From Adiantum capillus-veneris (Eukaryota > Streptophyta > Polypodiopsida > Polypodiales > Pteridaceae), in NCBI GenBank assembly GCA_014529385.2, contig CM043949.1, positions 112,344,477 to 112,408,476 on the forward strand: a DNA stretch of 64,000 nucleotides, read 5' to 3'. Numbering within the stretch: the stretch's first letter is position 1; each line of letters begins with the position of its first letter. This document shows positions 32,071-45,410 of the stretch, in pieces. A model generated the notes under the pieces. It was not told where the DNA came from. It worked only from the letters and a program-made list of their open reading frames with translations, and did no database searches. Both the position numbers and the translations under genes were made by a program.

Positions 32071-35000
32071 CTCTTAACCTCTTAGATCTCTTAGACCTTA
32101 TGATCCTATTAGAGAATCTCTTAGACCTTATGATCCTATTAGAGACAGGAACACTTATAAGAGGTTATTATCAACCATTTGTATCAATTGTATTTCCTTG
32201 AGCTAGAATTTGATTCCAAAGTAACATTTCTAGATTCTTTTACCAATGTATCATTGATTCTTGAATTTGAACCTAAAGTACTTTTCTTCGGTTGTAATAT
32301 GAATCCCATTTTGACCTATGTCTCATTTAGTGCCTCTGTAATTTGAAATTTTTTGTTCATTTTGTTCATTCCAGTTATTATCATATTCTAATGGCAAACT
32401 TATTTGATTCTACCTTGTTTGATTTTGTGCCATCTGGTCATCTAACATCTCAAGTTTTGAACCATCAATCAAACTTGACCATCTCATTTGATACTCGAAT
32501 TTCCTACCTAGTAGCTCTAAATCTGACTATGGAAAGGATACCAAGCTCCAGCTCTTTCCAAGGATAGAGCTTGAATGAATATGAAGCAATATTGCACAAT
32601 AATCACTGCATCACAAAGATGAGCAAGAGAGGGAGACAAGTACGGCTAGCCAATAAGATAACAGAGTCTTCATCGTATGCCAATATCCAAGGAAGACAAA
32701 GGACTCTAGCATGACCTCTATGGACAATGGAATACGATTGAATCAGTGTATGCATATAAAGCAATGTTTAAACTCTTGAAAGAAACATAAGTTTCTTTTC
32801 AAGAATTAAAGCCACAAATTTGCGAAATGCAAGAATATATTATGAGAAATACAAACAATATCAAGTGATAGGGAACCTGCTGAGGCTAGAGTTGATTATA
32901 AGTATAACATGGGAGCATTTACATAGCATTGAGTAAGATACAACCACCATTTTACTATCATCTTTTGTATAGAGTGTTTCTTTACAAAAAAGGAGGAAGT
33001 CCATCCAATAAGGGCTTCTATCCACCCTGACACCTGCCACTATCTTTTGTATACTGGTATCCACCTTATCAACATGGATTGTATCATATGGGAGAAGCGG
33101 GTCTTCAACTTCATCCAAGAGCTCTTGTTGCCTTTATATATGGGTATGAGAGTGTTGGTTATTAGGGTGAAATGGAGACTAATCTCTATTATCTATTTTC
33201 AATTCTTGATTAATGTTCAATTAGCTAATGTGGGCATGTTCTTGAGTTTATCTCTTGTGCCACTATCGTATTAGATAATTAAGGCTTAATTAATGTTGGA
33301 ATTTTTCATTTTCATCTCTAATAAGATCCCTAATTGAGTGTAGTTTTTCACTTGGTGTTTCAATCAATTACCCTCAACTAGATTGATTAGAACTTTTCTC
33401 TCCCTTCATTTTTAATCAATCAATTCAAATATTTGTCATTTTAGTGTGCATGATTTTGATTTTGATGCATTGATAGTGTGTGTTGAAACCTTCTTTAAAA
33501 TATTTTTTGACAAACTCTCAAGCATTTCAATCAGAGATCAAAAACACCTTGTTGGTCATTGCCCAATTTTTTTAATTAGGTGTGTATATGTTTTTTGTGT
33601 GCATCAGCTCATCTTGAGAGATATTAAAAAATCTAGAGCTACAAAATTGAGTATGTGTGTGTGTGTGTGTGTGGTGTTTGGCACCTACTATTGTGTGTAT
33701 ATGTTTGGCACCTACTACTATGTGGTGTTTGGAACCTACTGCTATGTGTATATGTTTTTTTGGTGGAAGCCACCAAATAGATTTCCTTTCCTTGGAATTA
33801 CCCAACCATGAGCAAAGGATCCTATGCTTCAACTACCTAAGATGTGTGAGTGCTTGAGCTAAGTTGTCAAAAAAATTGTGGTGCAGCTAGGAAAGCACTT
33901 GGCCTCTAGCAGGGAGAGTTTTCACCTTGATTGTTGAAAAAATCAATTATTTATAAGATAAAACAAAGAACAAAAACTTCAGTTCATACATGGAAGCTCC
34001 GCTCATTCACAAGGCCAAGAACAACTTAAACCCCTTTTGTTGTGATGATTTCATGTAGCCTAAACCCCAATTTCACAAATACAATGCATATTTTCCTATA
34101 GTAAATCCTATATTCCTCGTTCAATTTTTTATCAAGTCCATTTCATGGAGGCTTGGGAAATTCCATAGACAATCCCACACACCTTTTTTAACAGCATGGG
34201 ACTGCACTAGCACACCGTAGGAGAACCCTTTATATCTCTTCTCCAAGAGGCTTAAAGTGCTGATAATTTTTCCTATAAGCATCCCCTAGCTTGAGAAACC
34301 ATGCACATCATCTTTGATGTGGCATTTTGACTCAATTTTTTTCTACTTTTAGGTTATATTTATCATTTTATGGTCATTTTTAGCCCAAAAATGCCAATTT
34401 TTTCCCATAAAATGTCCAAACGAGCTAGAAAAAATTCCCAATTCATTTTAAAAATCCCTTGGGATCAAATTAAGTTTTTATCTTTCATGTTCCACTTTTC
34501 CAGCACTTTGGATACATATTTTACGATTACGTATGAAACCTTTTTTTTTTGGACGAGATCGTCTGCATTGGACTTTTTGGGCAAAACGAGTGTGCCATCT
34601 TCATGCACTTGACATATGTGTACTTCCAACATAATCTAGAAATTTTTAATTGTGAGAAAACATGCCATAGTGCCACATCCATGGCTTTGCTCCCTGATAA
34701 GGTATATACACAACTGCAGTTGTGGCAACTGCTTTCACACATATGACACTACGTATGGCACATTCCCAAGTTTGATCCATACTCCATAAAGTGAAATCAA
34801 TTTTCTCATTCTAACTTAATATAAAACATAAAAGTTTGGATCCAATTTTTGGCCAGCAATATAATCCTTTGTAATCCATTCGGTAAATGTACATTCTAAG
34901 GTAGTACTACGATACTAGGAAAATAGAATTTCAATCAAGTAAAACTAAATAAGACATCTCAAGCATTTGAAAGCAGCATGAAAACTGTTGCATTTATACC

Positions 35001-35330
35001 TTTGTAAGTGTGCATTTATCGGGTCGTTCCCACCTTTCTTCATTTTAGAATTTTTTTAGTTTCTTTTTTCTTTAGTAATATGAAAGATATCTAGTTATTT
35101 TTCAAGCAATCACATGAACTTCTCTAAGCATATCCCTATCCTCGTCCCACGACTCGGGTATCTTGTCTCCTTCGCCACATGTGGAGGTGCTGCCTTTACA
35201 CAGTTTTCAATTCTTATTTTTTCTGTATCTTGTTTGGAAAAGTCTTAAAAAGAAATAATTTACTCTATGTTCCTTTTATATAAATAATTTGAGAATTAGA
35301 GAAATTGTTTGGCTGATGAGGACAATTGCG
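32071..35330. other. Gene-free AT-rich stretch
   Basis: No reading frame with recognisable protein features on either strand. It holds a short (GT)n run at 33655-33674 and a local repeat of GTTTGGCACCTACTA at 33674-33760. Confidence 0.5.
33655..33760. repeat. (GT)n and a short imperfect tandem repeat
   Basis: A GT run followed by three imperfect copies of a ~35-bp unit built on TTTGGCACCTACTA and TGTGTATATG. Confidence 0.75.
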
Positions 35331-35334
35331 AGAT

Positions 35335-35990
35335 AGCCCATTTAGATTCCTAGCCTTTCCAAGGTTCCTTTTTACCAAACAACTAGAAGAGTTTTCCTCA
35401 TCCAATCCATTTTCCTTCCTCCTTTCCCACCGGCATGAGGCATGTCCGGACTAAGGAGATTTTGAGACGCATCCGTGGGTCCTCCCACCCGCCCGCTCGC
35501 TCCAATTCAAGACATTGAATGAACCCGATATCAAAATAAACCAGTGGTTTTTATGAGTCCTAGTCAGAAAGGACCATTCCCCATTGTGTTCCACAAGTAA
35601 ACACCTGCATTGACCTTTTTCCAAACAATTAAGATAAATTTCACACTTAAAAATTTTACGTTATGCTAGGTCTATCCAAGTCAAATCTTATTGATAAAGT
35701 TTTAATCCTATCTGAAATTTAGATTGGGTTCATTGAGTTATAATCCCATAGTTCCTATTTTATTTTAATGTCTACTCAAGCAAGACTTTAAGGAAACAAT
35801 GAGTTTCTTGGGAGTTAGGGTTTTATCTCAATGTAAAAGTTTCCATGTTAACCTCACCATTGATCGTATCGCTACTTTTATTTCTTGTATCCTTTGTCAT
35901 CCATGGGCATCTCCATGGAAGCAGTGGGAGTTTTATGTTCAAGCAACACAATTGTCATTTTCGTGGAGCTATCCCCTTACTCCCCCCTAG
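35335..35990. repeat. Dispersed repeat related to 54710-55420
   Basis: The two segments share phrases in the same order: ATTCCTAGCCTTTCCAA, then CTCCATGGAAGC with CATCCATGGG near the end, and TATCCCC with CTCCCCC after it. They are well diverged. The second copy lies inside the decayed gypsy element at 53.8-61.2 kb, so this one may be a fragment of the same family. Confidence 0.55.
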
Positions 35991-36517
35991 ATCCCCGAAA
36001 GAAAGAAAACTTGAGAGAATAAATCAAGAATGAATAATGTGTTTAGAGTGTGTTTGCATAGTGTGACATCCTCTTCTCTACCTTTAGTTTTTCGTTTGGT
36101 TTTGGACCTATTTGTGACAAGATGACAATGCATTCTTTCCTACTTAAGGTTGGGTGTGATGAATTCAAATGGATCTAGTATGTAACTTTCCTAGCATACA
36201 TTGTGGTCATGGACTACTTTATTATAAAATGACATGTATGAAAGTAAGAGTGCAATAATACTTTCTACCCTTCTTCGAATTTAGGAGATGCAATATTTTT
36301 AGAAATGTGTGATAAGTGTCGTGTAATTATGTAAGTGCTTTACAACCTTATTTATAATTCCTAAAGATGAAGTGAATGTGTGATATAACTTTGAAACTCC
36401 TGACATTACAACGTGGAAAAATATTGTGCAACACCTCCTATGGTCAAGGGTGTATGTTTCTTTCTAATCAAATTCATAAGTTAAAGTTTAGGCATACCTT
36501 TAACGAAAAGAAGGGGG

Positions 36518-36522
<5 letters not shown>

Positions 36523-36550
<28 letters not shown>
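36523..36550. repeat. (AG)n microsatellite
   Basis: An uninterrupted AG run of 28 bp. Confidence 0.95.
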
Positions 36551-37189
36551 TTGACAGTTTCTTACCTCTACTTGATCGTTGTTGGAAATCTTTGACTTTA
36601 TTCTCTTTGTTTCCTTGACAAGGTTGATTGTAGGGAAGAGAGAGAGGTGCGTAAGAGAGGATATGTCTCTTCTTCTTCATAATCTTCCATCTCTTCTTCT
36701 TCAAATGGAATGAATTTTGAGATCATGAGCTTGATGTGGTTGACTAAACCAAATGGGACTTGAGGGAATGGCAAAGATGGATGAGAGTGCTCTAGGGGAT
36801 GAGGATAATGGTAGGTACGCAAGAGCCATAGTGATCAATAGGGCAAGGGATAAGGAAATCTAGAGAAGGGTAAAGATTTTCTACAAACCTAAGTGAAGAG
36901 AGAGAAAGCAAGGTTAAAAGGGGGAATGAAGTTTTTCCATAGCTAAACTTATGTATGCATGAAATGGAGAGGAGGATTAGAGTTATCTTGAGGGAAGGAG
37001 AGCATCTTCTTCTGGAAGGTTATGGTGGTGGGAGAAGATTAAGCATAAAGTGGAGCTTAATCTTCTTGTGGAAGGAGCTTCTTCAAAAAGAGGTTCCTTA
37101 TATAGAAATGGACTCCAAAGCTCTTGTAGATTTTTGTTTATTAGTCTAAGCTAACAAATCCACTCAATTTTATTTTGAGCTAGTCGTAT

Positions 37190-37500
37190 CTTTAATACAA
37201 CACAAATTTTCTCTTACATTTCGCATACTTTTCTTTACATTTCCTTACACTATTCATGCTTCTTCTTGCAACTTTGCAAGTGTCAAACATCTTCTTACAA
37301 ATCACATGCTTTTTCTTACATTTCCTTACACTACTTATGCTTCTTCTTACAATTGATAAGTTTTTTTTTACATTTTACATGTCCTTCCTTACATTTCCTT
37401 ATACTACTCATGATTCTTCTAACAATTTATAAGATTCTTCTCACAAGTCGCATATCCCTCCTTACATGTTCTTACACTCCTTACAAGTCCTTACTATATG
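37190..37500. repeat. Imperfect tandem repeat, ~90-bp unit
   Basis: The phrase CTTACATTTCCTTACACTA with a following ATGCTTCTTCTTACAA recurs about four times with drift. A separate ~105-bp duplication built on AAAGTGGATGACTCCTCTTT lies at 37615-37790. Confidence 0.6.
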
Positions 37501-38151
37501 ACAAGTAAGTTAAAGAGGTACTTTTGTAAGAGAAAAGTATTGTCTTGCAAGAGAAGTATTTTCTTGTAAGAAGTCAATGAAGTGAGAGGATTTTTTTACT
37601 AATGAGAAAAACGAACAAAAAGTGGATGACTCCTCTTTAAAAACCATTTTTGAAGTTATATCAAGTCCATAAGATATTTTTCTGACACTTCTGTTGATTT
37701 TTCCAGTAGTGTAAAGAAGTCAAAAGTGGATGACTCCTCTTTATAGAATCCAATTTTTAAGTTGTGCTAAGTCCATATGAAATTTATCCCACACTTCTTT
37801 ATGGAATTAAAAGGTATAAAGCTACTAAATAAGTTTGATGCATTAAACCAAAAGGCACTAAGAGATGGCCCTCAATTTTGTAGTGTACGAAAGTCCGCCG
37901 AGAGGGACCTTATAGTTTTGGAGAGAAAAACTTAAAGTAAATATGTGTAAAGAGACTATTTCGCAAGCTATGATCTACTAGACCTATAGATAGTAGCACC
38001 TAGTCCTCTTGAAAAGGATGCATCAGGTAGGTTAGGCAACCATGGAAAGAGGAAAATGGGTTGGTGATGAGCACCAAGATGGCAACCTCATTAGATCAAT
38101 AGTCAGCGCCATCATAGACTGTTATATATAGGGTTGAACCCCTCATTAATG

Positions 38152-41100
38152 ATGGAGTCTCTCACTATTCAATCTTGGAACGTAAAGGGGTTGAAAACCC
38201 ATAAGAAGAGTACCCTATTCTGGGAGGAAATAAAAAGGAGAAGGCAGTCAACTATTGGGCCATCTAGGAACACCACTTAGATGCCCATAGCAAGAGAAAG
38301 CAGGTGCTAGGAAAGAAACTTGTATTTTACGGGGAAGGAAGTAATGGTTTCAGTGGAGTCCTCAGCATTGGAGACAGAGAATTGGAGCCGAAGTTGGTTC
38401 TAAACCATCCTTCCGGCAGAATCTTGGGGATTAGAATCAAATGGGAAGGGCATTCCTTCACCATTGTGAATGTGTACGGCCCTTGCAATGCAAAAGATAG
38501 AGCCAAACTATGGATGCATCTTAGAGATACTCCTATTGAAGGTGAGTGGTTGTTGGCTGGCAACTTCAATATGGTAGAAAAGAGCAGGGATAGAACAAGA
38601 TCCTCCAATATGTTGGCTGGCTCGGAAAGGTCTAAATGGAAAAGTTTGTGCGAAAAGTGGGCGATGATCGACTTATGGGAAATCGGCCCATGGAACAGCA
38701 CGCCTGGTTTCACCCACACAAGCCTGCAGTATGCCCGCACTGCCTCCAGGCTGGACATATGCTATTGCTCACACCAAGCTAACTGGATTTCGCCATTGAT
38801 GTAGATGAAGGTTGTCCCAACAAAAAGCCTTTCGGATCACATACCTTTGCACATACATATTAAGAAGAATACATGGGAGGAGCAGACCCCAAGAGGCGGG
38901 AAAAAACTGTTGGTAACACGTGCACACCTATTCAAAAACCCTCTTTTCAAGAATCTAACCAAGAAAGCACTCGGTAAGCTCAAAAAAGATGTCGACCTCA
39001 ACAAATACAATGCATGGGACCTCTTTGCTCGGAGCATCCAGAAAGCAATCAAAACCTCGGGCCCCCGAATCAAGAAAGTTAGGGAGAGACACCTTATGCA
39101 TCTTGCAGCGGAGGTACAACTGCTTACCTCCAAAAAAGCCAATGGGCTTGCTACTGAGGATGAGCATAAACGATGGCTCGAAGCCAAATCTCACCTTTCT
39201 AATGAGCGGTTAGAAGATATCAGAAAGGCAAGGCTTCTCTCTAGGGAGACTTTCCTTCAGCCGGAAGCCTCTTATCAAGCTCAGTTTTTTAGGGCTTTAA
39301 AAATCAAGAAGAGTCGGAGCCACGTCCGCTCGCTCTATGATGAGAAAGGGATAGCAATTCATAACTAGGATGAGATGGCTGGTCTGATGTTGGGCTATCT
39401 TAGTCAAATCATTGGACAGCCAGAGATCCAGTCCCAAGAAGTGGAAGAAGCCAGAGGGACCTTACTTCAGAGTGTCAAGGAGAAGATTCCCTACTCATAA
39501 GCTAATAGCTTGGAAAGGGCATTTTCTGAAGAAGAATGTTCTCTTGCAATGCAAGCCCTTGGCAAGGAAAAGTCCCCTGGTTGGGATGGGATGACGGTAG
39601 AATTATTTAGAGAATTTTGGGATGGTCTCAAGGGCCCAATCACAAGGTTGGCCAATAAAGCCATTGTCGAAGGGTCGATGGAGATAAGCGTAAAGAGAGG
39701 GCTTATCAAACCTATCCAAAAGCAGATCTTTTGTTCTCAACTTAAACATTGGCACCCTATAACGATGATGTCGGTGGACTAAAAAATTATTGCTAAAGCA
39801 GTAGCCCTCAGACTTGCCCCCTTCCTAAACAAGATCATCTCTCCCTATCAACATGGATTCATCAAAGGAAGGTCCATCTATGATAACATCTTGGCAGCAA
39901 TGGTGGGCATCGAATACGCAACCGTCACAAAGCAAGAATGCATTCTGCTGCAGTTGGACTTGGATAAGGCTTATGACAGAATAACATGGTCATATATTGA
40001 AGCCGTCATGGAAGCTCTGGGCTTTGGGCCTCGCCTATGTCGTCTGGCACGTGTACTGGGGCTGGAAGCCAGTCAGAGCTCCTATTCAACGATAGAATGG
40101 TGGGCTCTTTTGAGGTCAAGAGGTCTATTAAGCAGGGATGCCCCTTGGCCCCCCTAATTTTCGCCATAGGATCGCATCCTTTAATCACGGCACTTGAAGC
40201 TAGTGCAGAACGAGGGGAGTTGCAAGGCCTGGCTTTACCAGGAAATAGCCAACTCCTTGCAAAACTTTTTGCAGATGATTCTCTTCTTTTCTTGAAGGCG
40301 TGCCCCCAGGTCATCAGGAAAGCTCTGGAGATTGTACAAATATGTCGGTAGCTTCGGGGTCTAAGTATAATATAGAGAAGTCAAGGCTGATCTCCCTATC
40401 GGAAAATGACTGAATTGACCCTTCTGACTGGTCAGGGGAGATTGTCACAAAAGGGAATATCTTCAGACATCTGGGAGCACCCTTGGGGGTGGATGTAACT
40501 CACAAGCAAAGAGTTGAGTGGGTGCTTGAAAACATCAAAACAAAAATGAGTAGGTGGGAGTATGCTCTTCTCCCATTCCAAAGTCGGATAAAAGTGATAA
40601 ATGCCTTCATGATTCCTTATGTTGCCTACACTAGCCCGCTTCTCAAGATGGCTAAGTGTCCCTGGAAAGAGTTCTTAAAACCAATAAAAAGGTTTTTATG
40701 GGAAAACAACACGAAATCCACCAGACCTTGGCAATGGGCCCGTTGGGAATCAGTTGCTCGTCCGGTGAATCAAGGAGGCCTCGGATTTTTCAACCTGGTG
40801 GCCCATGCAGAAGCTTGTTGTGCCAAATTTGTCGTCTCCTTGGCTAAACAGGATCAAGTTTGGGCTATCATGATCAAAGATATGATGGAAGCGGCTAAAC
40901 TTGGCTTGAAAGGAGGTAAATGGAGAGGGGTGGAGTTCCATGACAAAGTGTTAGCCCCGTCATGGTCTTCACTTCGACTGGGGGGTAGCTCAGGAGAATT
41001 GGTAAGAAAATGCAATAAGGCAGCAGGAGTCTTAGAGTGGGGGGAAGAAACCAGATACTTCAAGAACTCCATTTTGCATTGGTCCCCCTAGCTATCCAAA

Positions 41101-41999
41101 GTAGTAGATCTGCCACAAATTACCTATTGGATAGAGACAGCCAGGAAACTGAATAACAAGGGTCTGAATCAACTTGGGCACTTCTGGGACAGTGACAACA
41201 AGAGTTGGAAAACTATTGATCTTCTGGTTGCCCAATACCAACTTAATAGCTTGGAGGTCTTGCTTGTCCACAAAGTGATGAAAAAGCTTGACAATATAGT
41301 GATGCCGATTTGTGACTCAGAGTTGGACTGGAATGCCTGGAAATGGCCCGGAAGCAGTCACTTATGGAAACCCCATCCTAAAAACATTTACCATACAATG
41401 ATGCATAAGAAAAATTGGTCTAGCCCCCTTAACAAGATATGGAAAAAACATTGGCCTCGGAGCAAGTAATAGAGAACATCTGGAAGCCTAAGGTTCCACA
41501 GCACATGAAGGTATTTTTATGGAAGGTAACCTGAGGTGCTCTACCGACGAGGGTGAAAATATAGGAGAGAGGGATTGGGTCAGATCGATGCTTGGGGTGC
41601 AGGCTCGCTAGTGAAGATCTAGCCCACCTCTTTATGGATTGCCCAACTATCAAAGGCCTAGCAGGGAAAATATGCAAGTGGGTCCAAAGAACATGGAAAA
41701 TTGGTTTCTTCAAGACTGATCTATTCCTTGGAGGAAAGAATTCAGGTAGTCCTGCCCTCCTCATCAACACTCAAATCGTCTGATACTTCTTCTTACATAA
41801 TGTATGGCAGACAAGGAACCGCCGTGTGTTTGAAGGAGGTTTCGAGGTGGTAAGCTTCGTAGAAATTATACAAGAGAGCGAAGTGCTAATATGGACACTC
41901 GGAAGAAAGCAACAATCTGAGGATTGGTCTAGGATTACTGGTGCCTTGTTGTCAGCAGTTGGCATGCCTAGGACGGGGGAAAATACTAGCCATCGGTAA
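38152..41999 (+). pseudogene. LINE retrotransposon ORF2 (endonuclease, RT, zf-RVT), nearly full length
   Basis: From ATG 38152 the coding order is complete. The endonuclease has QSWNVKGL, FTIVNVYGP and LSDHIPL. The RT has LDLDKAYDRITW (motif A), KRSIKQGCPLAP and LFADDSLLF (motif C). A thumb/connection part has RHLGAPLGV and NQGGLGFFNL. The C-terminal zf-RVT has CLGCRLASEDLAHLFMDCP. It ends at TAA 41997-41999. Frame changes occur near 38270, 40050, 40350 and 41470, and stop codons at 38802, 39366, 39499, 39780 and 41089 break it. In the endonuclease the usual GDFN reads GNFN. No ORF1 is visible upstream. Such proteins nick DNA and copy LINE RNA at the target. Confidence 0.92.
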
Positions 42000-42150
42000 T
42001 TAAAAGATATGAGAAGAACCCTGATAGCCGTTGTGATTTTGGTCCCTGTTTGATGTCATGGCTCAACACGAGCATGACAAGATCTTGTAATTTTTTAGGT
42101 TGATCAATATAATTCACTCACAATTGTGAGTTTTGCTTTTTATTTTTTTT
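42000..42150 (+). other. LINE 3' untranslated end
   Basis: About 150 bp of T-rich sequence after the ORF2 stop, with TTGTAATTTTTTAGGTTGATC, as commonly seen at plant LINE 3' ends. The exact terminus and target duplication were not found. Confidence 0.4.
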
Positions 42151-42216
42151 AAAGAACAAAAAGGTGAAGAAGAAAAGTTTTAGATTTGATCTAAAGGTCT
42201 ATTTGATGCGCACAGG

Positions 42217-42221
<5 letters not shown>

Positions 42222-42264
<43 letters not shown>
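42222..42264. repeat. (GA)n microsatellite
   Basis: An uninterrupted GA run. Confidence 0.95.
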
Positions 42265-42267
<3 letters not shown>

Positions 42268-42780
42268 TTCAGATAAGTGCCATGAGAGAGAGGTAAAGCC
42301 AATATAGTTTAAGACAACACTGCAATTGAGGGCTACAATGTGCTAGCCATATTTCAAGTGAACGAAAGCACATGTGAAGCAATTTTTTAGTAACACCATG
42401 TTGCATGGCCTATTGTGTGTTCTACAAATTCTCTCGTCGAATAAACCTTTGAGGTCACTTGGGGTCGTTCCTACAGTGTGATATATCTTCTTCTTCATTA
42501 TATCTTCTCATTCTATTTTCAATCACAACTTCATTTGCAATTGACCTTATGCTCAATGCAATGGTTGATACCACTCTTTGTCACACGCTATATACTTTGG
42601 TAGATTCCATACTTGTTTGACACATTACACACTGAATAATACGCATTGCAGTTATTCATACTCCTAATAAAATTAAAGACATGTATAGCAATGACTAGAC
42701 CTCTATGGTGGAGACTCTAACCTCAAAGCACTGTCTTTTGCTAACAATGGTGTCGACATCTATTCTTTGGGTTGCAAAAA

Positions 42781-42783
<3 letters not shown>

Positions 42784-42848
<65 letters not shown>

Positions 42849-42849
42849 A
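42784..42849. repeat. Compound (CT)n-(GT)n microsatellite
   Basis: A CT run to 42818 joined by T's to a GT run. Confidence 0.95.
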
Positions 42850-43489
42850 GCTCACTTGGAAAAGTTTGCTCAGTTTTGGGTTGGCTCGGATAACTTCGCA
42901 CGGCGATAATATCAATGCCTACGACAACTAACAAACCAATTAAACCCTTTGGATCTTCCTTATTTAAGAAACAAGAGGTTAGTAGCAAAGCTCTGTTGAG
43001 CACTACCCCACGAGGTCTTTCTTTGCTTTAATTAAATTAAAGGTTCACGGGGTAGATGGGAGCGTTTAGGGGATGGCATATGATCAACAAGAGCATTTTC
43101 TTCTACACCTCTCTTGAGAGTTGTCGAGGTTTCACCAAGATGGTGTCCACAAAGGGCGGTTTTTGCTACCTTATCTTTTTTGGTAATCCCTTCCTCTTGG
43201 TATAATGCATCCTCAGAGAACATCGCCTGCTACTAGGTCATGAAGTAATTGCTTGGTACTAAGAAACTATGGGGGAGGGGATGGGAGGGGTGCTAGGCAT
43301 TACGGGAGTCATCATGAGAAGGAGAGCAAGGGGGTCTAGGAGAAACATCTCCCCATGTCGAGAGGGACAATCAAACTAAAGAGAATGCCACAACTAGGCC
43401 ATTGCTACAAAAGTTTCGATGTTGATTGATAAGTCCTTGTTTTAGCATATTGCTTTAGTCTAACTTTCTTTTTTGACGCACCAGGGGGC
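42850..43489. other. Gene-free stretch
   Basis: Only short random frames. The last part belongs to the diverged duplicated segment described at 43340-44020. Confidence 0.45.
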
Positions 43490-44020
43490 CACAGGGGAGA
43501 GGTGCTTATCCTTTCTAAATATTAGCCATGAAACATGGTCGAGCAAGGGCCGCATACCATTGGGTAAGAGCCACACATAGGCATCACCATGGCCACCTAA
43601 TTGATGCACCGCACCGTGCTAGGAACGACGGAGAAAATTCATAGCAACTAGCTAGGAACCTGCTCCTCAAGTGACCCACCTCAAGAGGAGGATGCACTTG
43701 AGTGTCCAAGGGTAAGATCTCTACAAACGTGAATGCCAGATGAGCGCAAGGTGTCCCTCTAGAGGTGACCCAACGGGGGATTTGAACCAACATGTAGGTT
43801 GAGAGGTCAAAGCCTTATTGTTAGACCAACTCACGTCGTTTGCTTGGTCCTACTCAACCCAAGCGAAGACGGTTAGCAGCACCAAACACCAATGGCATGG
43901 CCCCCACATGGCAAAGTGACAAACACTTTCCAATCACCAACTACCTACTTAACACTAGTTTGGTACCAAAAGAAGACATTGATGTGTCTTTTTGTAACAA
44001 ATATAGATTAAATACGATTT
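43340..44020. repeat. Diverged duplicated segment, copy 1
   Basis: 43340-43480 resembles 44350-44470 (shared AACTAGGCCATTGCTACAA). 43840-43960 resembles 44780-44875 (shared TTGCTTGGTCCTACTCA and ATGGCATGGC with CCCACATG). The order and orientation are the same, about 1 kb apart, so this is a tandem segmental duplication. Copy 1 has an extra ~350 bp with a SINE-like head between the two parts. Confidence 0.65.
43490..43842 (-). repeat. tRNA-derived SINE
   Basis: On the minus strand GAGTTGGTCTAACAATAAGGC (43815-43835) resembles an RNA polymerase III A box region. GGTTCAAATCCCCC (43767-43780) is an excellent B box, with spacing close to that of a tRNA. The segment is missing from the duplicated copy at 44.35-44.88 kb, which supports insertion after duplication. 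The body beyond the tRNA head has no other recognised feature. Confidence 0.5.
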
Positions 44021-44349
44021 ACATCATACGTGTATTTAAGAAAACCCTCTTGATATGATTAAACATTAGTTAGGTCTTTTTAAACATAAAATTTTCCTTT
44101 TTAGAAGCTATCATTATCAAGAACTACCCTTATCAAGTAGACCTCCATAAGACCGCTACTGTGTTTTGAAGAATTTGACTTTTTAATCTCATGAAAAAAA
44201 TGAAGAGACCTTGGAGAAAATTGTGCGACTCTTGCACAATTGAGCTATAGATAATTGTAAGTTTCATGTGCAAAAGAAAATTACTCAAAAGGATATAAAA
44301 TAATGGGAAGTTCTACATGTTTGATATGGCCCTTACAAGTATATCTTTG

Positions 44350-44658
44350 CTAAAAGAAACATTTCCCCTTGTTGAGAGGGACTTAAGAGAGTGCTGCAAC
44401 TAGGCCATTGCTACAAGAGTTTTGATATTAATCGATAAGACGTTGTTTAAGTATATTTCTTTATTAAACTTAAAAACACACTTAGATAATATTCCTCATC
44501 TTTTATTATGTGTGCTCTCTCTTTCTTTACTCATACCATATTGGATTTGACAACTGAAACTCCCATTGACCAAATACCCAACAGATATCCGCACATGGCT
44601 TTACTCCTATACATTCTAGCACATAACTATCCCTGGCACACAGAGAAATTGTGCAAAG

Positions 44659-44694
<36 letters not shown>

Positions 44695-44717
44695 ATCTAT
44701 TGCAAGACCCCGCATCG

Positions 44718-44762
<45 letters not shown>

Positions 44763-44880
44763 ATCTACTGCAAGACCCCGCCTCATCTGCTTGGTCCTAC
44801 TCATCAATACCAAATGCCGATGGCATGGCTCCCACATGAGAGAGAAACGGAACACTTTCCAAGCACCTACTTAAGGTTAC
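44350..44880. repeat. Diverged duplicated segment, copy 2
   Basis: Partner of 43340-44020. It lacks the SINE-like insert and instead carries two AG microsatellites between its parts. Confidence 0.6.
44663..44782. repeat. Two (AG)n runs with a duplicated 24-bp spacer
   Basis: (AG)n at 44663-44690 and 44721-44759 are each followed by ATCCATCTA-TGCAAGACCCCGC, so the microsatellite and its flank were duplicated together. Confidence 0.9.
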
Positions 44881-45221
44881 ACACACACACATTAAATTAT
44901 TGTCCGCGAAAGTCACATGTGACCCATGGGACCGAAAACAAAACATTACAAACAAAACAATACATAGTGTTCCTTAATGAGTGAAGGGTTATTACATACA
45001 TCTGAATTAAGCAATGAGAGTCCAGCTCGTGGTGGAAAAGAGAAGATAAGTATTTAATGAACAAAACTCAAGGAGGGGTAGGTGAGGAGGGAGCTGGTTT
45101 GAGAGAGATTTAAAAACCAACATGTCACTTTGATTTCTCAATTGCCATGTCGCTTTAGGCTAATTTCTCCATTTCAGACAAATTTCTTGAAGTCTCTCAA
45201 TTTCCAACGAACTTCTTGAAG

Positions 45222-45410
45222 TCTCTCTCTCTCTCTCTCTCTCTCTCCATTAAAAATAGTCGGTTCTCTCTCTACCATACCACACACGTTGCATTTTGGC
45301 AATATTATTAACCAGAATAATAATACTTTTGGATGCTTTGGACTGCGCACACCGATTTTTAAATTCTACACACACACACACAGAGGGCGAGAGAGAGAGA
45401 GAGAGAGAGA
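45222..45410. repeat. (CT)n, (CA)n and (GA)n microsatellites
   Basis: CT run at 45222-45247, CA run at 45369-45381 and GA run at 45389-45410, all in the downstream flank of the reductase gene. Confidence 0.95.

Noticed and set aside
33446-33811. A 121-codon plus-strand frame
   Set aside because: Its length comes from a GT microsatellite and an adjacent short tandem repeat; no domain is visible.
38327-38758. A 143-codon minus-strand frame
   Set aside because: It is antisense to the LINE endonuclease domain, which has clear motifs on the plus strand.
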